A DNA stretch of 20,204 nt, taken from Isotricha intestinalis. Lineage: Eukaryota; Ciliophora; Litostomatea; Vestibuliferida; Isotrichidae. Where the stretch lies: contig JAJJLU010004025.1 of NCBI GenBank assembly GCA_023807065.1, positions 1 to 20,204 of the forward strand. Direction: 5' to 3'. The stretch's first letter is position 1; every line of letters starts with the position of its first letter. Of this stretch, positions 1 to 6,770 are shown piece after piece. Under the pieces are notes generated by a model that worked only from the letters and a program-made list of their open reading frames with translations, had not been told where the DNA came from and did no database searches. The position numbers were made by a program, and so were the translations under genes.

Positions 1-360
1 AATAATCTTGATTTATGAAAATATCCAAATATTAACATAATTGATTTAACACTAAAATATCTTTTATTTAAAACATATTTCTTGTAAAATATTCTCCTAT
101 CTTCTTATCAAGATTACAAACTTGTTTATTTTCATTTTATCATTTATTGTTATTAATAAATATTTATATTCTTTTATAACAGGATATCCTTCTATTTCTA
201 TTCTATCCTCATTACCTTTTAATAACATTATTCCACTTTTCTTTGTATTTACCTTTATTCCATTTAATTCATTCCATCTCTCTATTTTTTTAAATCCATT
301 TAATAATTGATTTATTCTTCTTCCTTGTCTAATATCTAATGCTTTACCTGTTTTCCACTT
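1..360 (-). pseudogene. non-LTR retrotransposon reverse transcriptase, C-terminal fragment
   Basis: One open frame from 360 down to 100 reads INQLLNGFKKIERWNELNG, then GIKVNTKKSGIMLLKG, then EGYPVIKEYKYL. This is the region after the RT catalytic palm and the thumb of LINE-type enzymes (a G-I-K-x-N-x-x-K-S-G-I block followed by the Y-K-Y-L block). A TAG at 97-99 ends that frame. The sequence continues in a second frame at 118-71 (NLDKKIGEYFTRNMF). A third frame from 71 to the window edge reads LNKRYFSVKSIMLIFGYFHK, the usual downstream continuation in such RTs. The second junction is explained by one missing T in a T run. The start of this fragment near 360 is uncertain and the end lies outside the window. 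It is a non-functional relic. Confidence 0.75.
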
Positions 361-496
361 ATGACTTTTTTCATTTCAAAATCTTCAAAATTAACTTCTT
401 ATGACTCTGGGTTAATACCACATATTATTTTTTTAATTCTTAATAATTTTCTTCATTTCCTTTCCTACACATCAAAGCACTAAAACGATCTGCTTC

Positions 497-1041
497 TTAA
501 TTTTTCTTATAATAATCAAGTAATACACCAAAATTTCCTTTTCTATTTTTATTAAATATTTGTAAATTTATTTCATCTTTCTTAGTTTTATAACATTTAA
601 TACTATTAGTTCTTACAAAATATTTAATTTGAATTCCACACATTTTACTAAAAAAGTAAATTTCATTTCCAGCTCCATAAATTATATCATTTCTCATTTC
701 TGATATATACTCACCTTTATTTTGTATGAAATCATCCAATTCACTTTTTTCTTTCATATAATCACAAATAGTTTGTTAATTATTTTATAGAAATTTATTT
801 TTCCAAATATTAGATTACTAAGAGAATAAAATAAACAATTACCATCTCCTATAATATTCCCAATGAAATATTCTTTTTCTAATTTTTTAATATTACTTAT
901 ATTTTGTTTAATATCTAAATTTTTATTCTTACTTCCAATTTTACTTAAGTTAACTTCTTTTTTAAGAGAGACTAAATTTATTTTCTCTTCTTTATTCTTT
1001 AACACTGATATTAACTTCATTTTTATTATTATTCTTTTCAT
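497..1041 (-). pseudogene. OTU-like cysteine protease domain, frameshifted
   Basis: The frame from 1041 carries IIGDGNCLFYSLSNLIFG, the OTU catalytic D-G-N-C-L-F block, with Asp at 844-846 and Cys at 835-837. About 25 codons later the domain continues in another frame from 757 to 497. There, YGAGNEIYFFSKMCGIQIKY matches the OTU block in which a Gly-Glu-Ile/Leu element is followed by a helix and a strand. The C-terminal strand reads NFGVLL, with Asn (533-535) where OTU enzymes have the catalytic His. One base missing from the A run after GG near 800 would join the frames. The reading then passes two in-frame TAA triplets (785-787 and 776-778) inside a convincing FLxNNxQTICDYM stretch. Upstream, the frame is lost again near 1100 in an Asn-rich tract. 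The frameshifts and lost His make this a pseudogene, probably part of the adjoining retroelement. Confidence 0.7.
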
Positions 1042-1480
1042 AATTATTTCATTAGAAATATTATTATCATTATTCTCTTCATTAATTATTTCATTTAATA
1101 TTATTATTATTCACTTCAATTATTTCATTTAAATTTTCTTGTTTTTCTTTATCTTCTTTAATTTCATTCTTCTCATTATCTTATTATTTTTACAAAACTT
1201 AAATTAGCATATTTTGTAACATTCATAATATAAAAAGTATTTTCTTTATATGACATTTCATTCATTCCTTTGGTAAAAAATCTGAAGAAAATACAATTAA
1301 TTCAATTTCAAAATTAGAAAAAATAAAAAATAATTGAAAATGAAGAGTATCTTTATATTTTTTATTAATTTCTTTTATATTTTTATATGAATTTACAAGG
1401 CATTAATTTCTGATTCATTCATTTTTTCTTTTTCCTGACTTCCTGTATTCCATTATTTTTTTCAAAATAATATTAAAATA

Positions 1481-1565
1481 ATAAAAACAAATATTATTAA
1501 TATTTAAAATGTATTTTTTTATTCAATAAAAAAAGAAAAAAAAAAATTAAAAAAGAAATAAAAAA
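1481..1565. promoter_or_regulatory. A-rich leader upstream of the cNMP-domain gene
   Basis: The 85 bp between the retroelement relic and the next start codon are almost pure A and T, with an A-rich run directly before the ATG. Such tracts precede several genes here and are the likely promoter and 5' leader. No specific motif stands out. Confidence 0.3.
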
Positions 1566-3653
1566 ATGAAGATGAAATTAATGAAGAGAACAACATTTAA
1601 TCAAAATCCAGAATTTATATCAAAATATTTTTTAAAACTCACAGGAGAAAGTTTAAAATCAATATTTAAATATGAAGAAATATTAAAATTAGAACCTCAA
1701 AATAGAAAAAATACAGAAATTCAAAAAGTTCTTCCTTATTTAGAATCATTATCATATTTTCATGAATTTTTAAGTTTAAAAGAACAAAAAGAATCATATA
1801 TAAAATTATTAAATGAATTTGCATGGATATTATGTTATAAAAAATATTTAAAAAATACAATAATAAAAAGAGCAAGAGAAAATTCAGATATATTTTATTT
1901 AATATTAAAAGGTACAATAGGAGTTTTAGATTTAGTTTTCAATAAAGAATGTTTAACAGAAGAACAATATATGATACATTTAGTAAAAATGAAATTAATT
2001 CATGAAGAAGAAATAGTAAAAAAGTGTATTAAATATAATAAAGATTTATTAGATATTAACACAACTGATATTGAAAAATATTGTAATAGTGGATATAAAT
2101 TTAAATATAATACTTTAAAATTAGAAGCTTTAAAAGATTTATATAAACATAACTTTAATATTGAAAATTTAGAAAATAATGTTCCTAATTTAGAAGAATA
2201 TATTAATATTACTAAAGTTAAAAATGATGTAAAGAAAAAAAATGAAAATAATGTTGCTAAAAAATACTTTTATATACCTCATTATGAACAAATAGGTATT
2301 ATGAAAACTGGAAGATTTTTTGGTGATTTTTGCTTAAAAAATTTAATTAAAGAAAGATTAACATATTTTGCTATTGAAGATAGTGAAATTGGTTATGTTG
2401 ATAAATTAAAATTCGACAGACCTAAATTATTTTTACCAATTGAAATTAAAAAAGAAAAATATATTGAAAATTATATTAAATCTTTTTATATTTTTAGAGA
2501 AGTTGATTCAAATATATTTTCAAAGGAATATGGAAAATATTTAGTTTATAGAAAATATACAAAAAATGAAAAAATTTTTTGCCAAAATTCTATTTATGAT
2601 GGAGTTTATTTATTAATTAATGGACAAATAATAATTTATACTGATAAATTAATGAATGAAATTAGTGGTTTAATTGTTTCTTTACAATATTCTTTAGATG
2701 GATTTTCTGAATTTTTATCAAGTTTAAAAAATGAAAATTATGATAATGAAAAAGATGATTTTATTACAAATCCAGTTTATCATACTAAAGAATATACTGA
2801 AATGAGTAAAGGAATGAAAAGAATTTTTTTAAATAAAATAGAAGGAAGAGAAGTAATTGGATTAAATGAATGTTATAATTTTAATTCTCAATTAATGAAT
2901 TTTAATATTGAAATTATTAGTAATGAAGCAACTATAATTTTTATACCTAAAAATATATTTTATAGAATAATAACAAGTGATTTAGGAGTAATGGAATCTT
3001 TAAAAAAAATAGTTGAATTAAGAAGTAGATTATATATGGGAAAATTAAAGAATTATAAAGATAGTTTAATTACAGAAATAAATAATATGATAATAACTAA
3101 TAAAAATAGAAATAAAACTTCTTCTGATATACATAGATATAATAGAAATACTAGAAATATTGTTATAAAAAAAAACATTAAAAATTTATTTGATCAAAGT
3201 GATGAAAAATTAAATCAAACATCTTCAAATTTCAATAAAACTCATAGTACAAATTTTAATCAAACATCTTCAAATTTTAATAAAACACATAGCACAAATT
3301 TTAATCAAACTACCTCAAATTTTCAATTAAATAAATATTTTTCTCAAAATTATAAAATTATTAATCCTTTAAATCAAACTAATTCTACTAATTTTAATAA
3401 AACTGGAAGAGAATATTATTTAAAAACTGAATATACTTTAACTGATTCACAAGATGATGAAGCACTTTTTAATAATAAATATTCTTCTTTTCGAACTCAA
3501 AGAAAAAATGTAAAAATAATAAATAAAAATAAAAATATTTTAAAAAAAAAAATAAAAATATCTTCAAAGGCTTTTATGTCAGGTTTTCCTTTTTTAATAG
3601 GAAGACAAAAAGAAGAAGAAAACAATATATATTATAATTTACCAAAAATATAA
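1566..3653 (+). CDS. protein with two degenerate cyclic nucleotide-binding domains
   Basis: The 695-residue protein shows two tandem cyclic-nucleotide-binding (CNB) folds. Domain A covers about residues 60-285: FYLILKGTIGVL (110-121) is the strand pair with the usual Y-x-I-x-x-G. After an unusual insert of about 110 residues, the phosphate-binding cassette reads GRFFGDFCLKNLIKERLTYF (249-268), keeping the Gly, the Arg and a following Thr but with Asp for the usual Glu. Domain B (about 305-475) has DGVYLLINGQIIIY (345-358) and GREVIGLNE (427-435) but no clear cassette, so it may not bind nucleotide. The C-terminal 200 residues are basic, Asn-rich and disordered, with a 15-residue tandem repeat. 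No channel or kinase domain is present. Proteins like this are common in ciliates; the function is unknown. ATGs at codons 1, 3 and 6 are all possible starts. It converges on the kinase gene. Confidence 0.8.
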   Translation: MKMKLMKRTTFNQNPEFISKYFLKLTGESLKSIFKYEEILKLEPQNRKNTEIQKVLPYLESLSYFHEFLSLKEQKESYIKLLNEFAWILCYKKYLKNTIIKRARENSDIFYLILKGTIGVLDLVFNKECLTEEQYMIHLVKMKLIHEEEIVKKCIKYNKDLLDINTTDIEKYCNSGYKFKYNTLKLEALKDLYKHNFNIENLENNVPNLEEYINITKVKNDVKKKNENNVAKKYFYIPHYEQIGIMKTGRFFGDFCLKNLIKERLTYFAIEDSEIGYVDKLKFDRPKLFLPIEIKKEKYIENYIKSFYIFREVDSNIFSKEYGKYLVYRKYTKNEKIFCQNSIYDGVYLLINGQIIIYTDKLMNEISGLIVSLQYSLDGFSEFLSSLKNENYDNEKDDFITNPVYHTKEYTEMSKGMKRIFLNKIEGREVIGLNECYNFNSQLMNFNIEIISNEATIIFIPKNIFYRIITSDLGVMESLKKIVELRSRLYMGKLKNYKDSLITEINNMIITNKNRNKTSSDIHRYNRNTRNIVIKKNIKNLFDQSDEKLNQTSSNFNKTHSTNFNQTSSNFNKTHSTNFNQTTSNFQLNKYFSQNYKIINPLNQTNSTNFNKTGREYYLKTEYTLTDSQDDEALFNNKYSSFRTQRKNVKIINKNKNILKKKIKISSKAFMSGFPFLIGRQKEEENNIYYNLPKI
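3213..3323 (+). repeat. 15-residue (45 bp) tandem repeat in coding sequence
   Basis: Two full units (3213-3257 and 3258-3302), each encoding NQTSSNFNKTHSTNF, are followed by a partial unit NQTTSNF (3303-3323). A degenerate copy, NQTNSTNFNKT, lies at 3372-3404. The two full units differ at three bases, all third-position and silent. Confidence 0.9.
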
Positions 3654-3791
3654 TAATGAATATTAAAAAAGTATAATGATTATATTTAAAACAAATTATA
3701 AAAAACACTTTTTTCAATGTATAATACAATTTTTTTCATTATACTTATAAAGTAAATTTTTTAAAAATAATTAAAGAAAAAAATATAAAAA
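3654..3791. terminator. convergent intergenic spacer, shared 3' ends, with inverted repeat
   Basis: The 138 bp separate the stop codons of two converging genes. A perfect 11-bp inverted repeat, AAGTATAATGA at 3669-3679 and its complement at 3736-3746, has a loop of 56 nt. Inside it, six A and six T flank CAC. Both transcripts must end here. The repeat could serve 3' end formation, but in DNA this AT-rich it may be chance. Confidence 0.3.
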
Positions 3792-5354
3792 TTAATCATC
3801 AAAAGAAACTTTAAAAAAATTATGTTTCAAAGCTTCTTCACAAGAAGGTCTTTTATCAGGTTCAATTTGTAATAAAAATTCTAAAAAATCACAGAAAACT
3901 TTATCTTTATTTAAAATAATATCTCTTAAAGTCAATTGTTCATGTAAAGCAGATTTTATTTTTTTTTGATTAATAATAAAAAAGTATATTTTACATTTAT
4001 CAGAAGATTCATTAATATTAAATAAATTTTTCAAAGATAAATCTTTAGTATTCCTAATCATCCACTTAGGAAAAAAACCACAAACTTTTTCAATTAAACA
4101 TAAATGTTCAATATTATCATGAGTAGCAAATAACAATTCTCCACAATATAATTCAATTAATATACAAGCAATAGACCAAATATCACTTTTTTCATTCCAT
4201 TTACAACATTCTAATATTACTTCAGGAGCTCTATATTGTCTTGTATTTATTATTCCTTCACAATGTTCATTTACAAATACAGCACTTCCAAAATCTATTA
4301 TTTTAATATCATTATTTTTTAACTTATAATATACTTCTTTTTCATTTGAAAAATATGATTTTGTACTTTGTTCTGAGTTTTCCCTTTTATTTTTCTCTTT
4401 TATTATTATATGCTTTGGCCATTCTACTCTTTTACTTTTTTTCTCATACGATGAATCTTTTAATAATATATTTTCTGGTTTTAAATCTGTGTGAATAATT
4501 CCTAATTTATGAATAAAGTTTATTCCTTCAAATATTTGCTTTGCAAATTTTTGAATGTCTTTCATTGCATATCCTCTATAATGATTCATTTTTATAAATT
4601 CAAATAAACTTAATCCTACTTTTTCAAATATTATTGCAAAATATTTTTCATTGTTGTGATCAAAATGAAATAAATCATATATTTTTATACAATGACTTAT
4701 ATTTTTTTTGTCTTCTTTATTTATTTTTAATACTATATCTGTTTCTATTTCTGCTGATTCAATATATCTTTTAACTGGTCTTATTATTTTTATTGCATAT
4801 TCTTTATTATTATTTATATCTTTACATCCTAGAACTCTTCCAAAAGTTCCATCACATATAAATTCTATTATCTAAAATTTGAAAAAAGTAATTTATTAAA
4901 ATAAAATATTTACCTGGTATTTATCATTTAATATTTCTCCTATTTTATATTTATAATGAGGATTTTCTTTTTTTGTTGAATTTGAAGAACTTTTTGAATA
5001 AGAAGAATAAGATTTTGAATCAGAATTTCTTTTAGAATAAGATGAATATGATGAATAAGAAGAATAAGATGAATTTTTATATGAATAACTATTTGAATAA
5101 GATTTTCTTCTTTTATAACTTTTTGACCTTGAATATTTTTTCCTATAATTATACTTTGTTTTATTCTGTAATTTAAATATTTATTATACATAATAATTTC
5201 TATAGGAATCTGAAGAATAACTTCTATAAGAATTTTCACTTTTATTATATTGATGTTTTTTTTTATGATATGACGGAGATGAACTATAATGAGATGAATT
5301 TGAATAATATGAATGATAGCTTTTTCTTTTTCTTCCTAGATGCCTTATATCCAT
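3792..5354 (-). CDS. CLK/LAMMER-family dual-specificity protein kinase, three exons
   Basis: Joining exons 5354-5190, 5165-4914 and 4871-3792 gives 498 residues. CLK kinases phosphorylate SR splicing factors in the nucleus. Residues 1-125 form a low-complexity Ser/Tyr/Lys/Arg N-terminus. The kinase domain shows the Gly loop DGTFGRV (146-152), AIK with Lys167, helix-C Glu182, the CLK hallmark HTDLKPEN (266-273, catalytic Asp268), DFG (Asp332), TRQYRAPEV (351-359) and a closing LLQIEPDKRPSCEEALKHNFF. The LAMMER signature is degenerate, EHLCLIEKVCG (394-404). All catalytic residues are present, so it should be active. An insert of about 55 residues lies between the catalytic loop and DFG, longer than in animal CLKs. 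The start was chosen because MDIRHLGRKRK is the first Met of the frame and gives a CLK-like basic N-terminus; both introns carry in-frame stops and must be removed. It lies downstream of the MORN gene on the same strand. Confidence 0.88.
4872..4913 (-). other. 42-nt spliceosomal intron (kinase intron 2)
   Basis: The upstream exon ends CAG, the intron begins GTAAAT and ends AAATTTTAG. Splicing is phase 0 and joins ILNDKYQ to IIEFICDGTFGRV, immediately before the kinase Gly loop. The intron holds in-frame TAA TAA and a final TAG. Confidence 0.88.
5166..5189 (-). other. 24-nt spliceosomal intron (kinase intron 1)
   Basis: The sequence begins GTATAA and ends TTACAG. Removing it joins DSYRNYY to NKTKYNYRKK in phase 0. 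Retention would meet TAA at the second codon. Its 24-nt length is near the lower limit known for spliceosomal introns and is typical of ciliates. Confidence 0.75.
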
Positions 5355-5729
5355 TAAATTAAAATTTTATTTATTATTAATCTATTTTAATTTATGATAA
5401 TTAATTATCTTAATTAATTATACTTTTAAATAATAAAATAATTATTTTTTAAATTAATTAAATATTTTCATATTTGATTTATTCACTATATATCTATTTA
5501 GAACTTTAATTATACTTACAAATGTTTAATTGGAATTTGAATTTTTGGGATATTTTATTCTTGTATTTCTTCTACTTTAATTAATAAACTTTTGAAATTA
5601 TCAAAAGAAAAAAAAGAATAAAACAAAAAAAAATAAGTAAAAAAAAATAAAAAAAAAACAAAAAATAATCATCAATTGTAAATATTTAAAAAAATAAAAG
5701 AAAAACAATAAAACATAATATTATTGATA
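5355..5729. promoter_or_regulatory. 375-bp spacer: 3' end of MORN gene and promoter of kinase gene
   Basis: Both flanking genes are on the minus strand, so this spacer holds the 3' end of the MORN gene (from 5729 down) and the promoter and leader of the kinase (up to 5355). It is almost all A and T, with poly-A blocks at 5605-5700 on the plus strand. I see no open frame, RNA gene or specific motif in it. Confidence 0.35.
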
Positions 5730-6596
5730 TTACTCTTCATTACCTTCTTCTCCTTCTTGAACAGCATCATCTTTTTTTTCTTCTTCTTTCTTTTCTTCTT
5801 CTTTCTTTTCCTCATCTTTCTTTTCATCTTCTTTCTTTTCTTCTTCCTCAGGAGGTAATTCCAAAGTAGGTTCATCTTTATATAATTCTCTAGTAGGATC
5901 AGCAACTTCAGGATTAGTAGTCCAAGTAACAACGAAAGCAGGTGGAGCTCCTTCTTCTTCTGCAACATCACCTTCACCTTCTTTAGGACTTTGTTTGAAA
6001 TTCCCTTTAACAACATTTCCATTAATGAAATGCCAAACACCCTCTCCTTGAGGATAATTATTTACAAAAGGACCTTCAAAATAAGTTCCATTTGGAAAAA
6101 TCCATTTTCCATGATTTATTTTCCCATTTTCCCAATTACCAGCAATTTTCATTTTTGTATCATTAAAAATAAATTCTCCATAACCATGTTTAACTCCATA
6201 TTTCCAAGAACCAGAATATACATTTCCACTTTTTTTATATTTAAAAACTCCTTCACCATGTCTTTTCCCATTTTCAAATCTTCCAAAATATTCTCCAATA
6301 GCTCCATAAATCATTGTTCCAATACCATGTTTCTTATTTACTAACCATTCACCTTGATATTGATTATTAGGAATATTTGCAGTTTCTTCTCCTCCTTCTT
6401 CTTTATGATATGTGTATGTACCATTTCCTTCACGTAAACCGTCTTTAAAATCTCCTGAGTATGTGTCATTGTTTGCATATTTTACATCTGCACGACCTGT
6501 GTAATTTCTACTGTTGTGCTCTTGTATTTTTTGACCGTCTTCTAAATATTTTAATATTGTATATGCTTTTTCATCTGGATTTTCTTCGTCTCCCAT
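5730..6596 (-). CDS. MORN-repeat protein, radial-spoke-head (RSP1/RSP10) type candidate
   Basis: The 288-residue protein is built of about seven to eight MORN repeats between residues 32 and 200. Clear units include YSGDFKDGLREGNGTY (46-61), YQGEWLVNKKHGIGTMIY (80-97), YFGRFENGKRHGEGVFKY (103-120), YSGSWKYGVKHGYGEFIF (127-144) and YFEGPFVNNYPQGEGVWHF (172-190). MORN repeats form extended beta-hairpin rods that bind proteins or lipids. The GNWENGKINHGKWIFPNGTY block (153-172) followed by a G-x-G-V-W-H-F unit recalls radial-spoke head proteins of cilia, so an axonemal role is the best guess. The C-terminal 40 residues are a Glu/Lys-rich tail. The start MGDEENPDEK is the only early Met of the frame. 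It is divergent from the HECT ligase gene. Other MORN families cannot be excluded. Confidence 0.85.
   Translation of the reverse strand: MGDEENPDEKAYTILKYLEDGQKIQEHNSRNYTGRADVKYANNDTYSGDFKDGLREGNGTYTYHKEEGGEETANIPNNQYQGEWLVNKKHGIGTMIYGAIGEYFGRFENGKRHGEGVFKYKKSGNVYSGSWKYGVKHGYGEFIFNDTKMKIAGNWENGKINHGKWIFPNGTYFEGPFVNNYPQGEGVWHFINGNVVKGNFKQSPKEGEGDVAEEEGAPPAFVVTWTTNPEVADPTRELYKDEPTLELPPEEEEKKEDEKKDEEKKEEEKKEEEKKDDAVQEGEEGNEE
5760..5855 (-). repeat. imperfect GAA/AAG low-complexity repeat encoding an acidic tail
   Basis: Purine-rich tandem units (plus-strand TTCTTC / TTTCTT blocks) encode the KK-EEE/DEE pattern at residues 248-279 of the MORN protein. The period is roughly 15-18 bp. Confidence 0.8.
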
Positions 6597-6770
6597 TTTT
6601 TTTTTTTGTTTATATTAAGTTATATTTTTTATTATATTAAATTTAAGCTTTATTTATTTTTTTTTTTTTTGAGAATTTGTATTTTTTTTTATTTTTATCA
6701 GAATTATGTTTTTTTCTACTTTTATTTTTATTAAAAAAGTTAATTTTTTTATTTTTTTATATAGATTAAT
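6597..6770. promoter_or_regulatory. bidirectional promoter region
   Basis: The 174 bp separate the start codons of two divergent genes and must contain both promoters. They consist of long T runs (for example around 6658-6670) and AT-rich sequence. No recognisable promoter box stands out from the background. Confidence 0.45.

Larger units (their letters stand above)
1..1480 (-). mobile_element. decayed LINE-type retroelement relic (OTU protease + reverse transcriptase)
   Basis: Read on the minus strand, the stretch gives, in order, an unrecognised N-terminal part, a Glu/Asn/Lys-rich linker, an OTU cysteine-protease domain and the distal part of a LINE-type reverse transcriptase that runs off the left window edge. 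All parts are broken by frameshifts, mostly in A or T runs, so no product longer than about 95 codons is possible. Coding-like N-terminal pieces can be read at 1393-1265 (43 codons, containing NIKEINKKYKDTLHFQ) and, in another frame, 1265-1179 (containing NEMSYKENTFYIMNVTKYAN); I do not recognise their family. The common strand and order suggest one element. The RT palm core with the catalytic Asp pair is not visible between the OTU part and the thumb, so an internal deletion is likely. It could instead be two unrelated relics side by side. Confidence 0.65.

Noticed and set aside
122..310. Plus-strand open frame of 62 hydrophobic codons
   Set aside because: It is the antisense of the RT thumb reading, which has clear family blocks.
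330..360. IRQGRR near the start of the RT fragment, similar to RT motif B
   Set aside because: The expected catalytic motif does not follow and the thumb comes at once; it fits equally well as the helix before the thumb, so I did not call a motif B.
863..1132. Plus-strand hydrophobic frame of 89 codons that could look like a membrane protein
   Set aside because: It is antisense to the OTU block and to the Asn/Lys-rich linker; AT-rich antisense frames give Phe/Ile runs by default.
4940..5239. Open frame of 99 Ile-rich codons on the minus strand
   Set aside because: It is out of frame with the kinase exons, which in the neighbouring frame give the basic Ser/Tyr N-terminus joined by a clean GT-AG intron.
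5672..6040. Lys/Leu-rich open frame of 122 codons overlapping the MORN gene
   Set aside because: It is a shifted-frame reading of the Glu/Lys tail and last MORN units; its composition is only that of the repeat.
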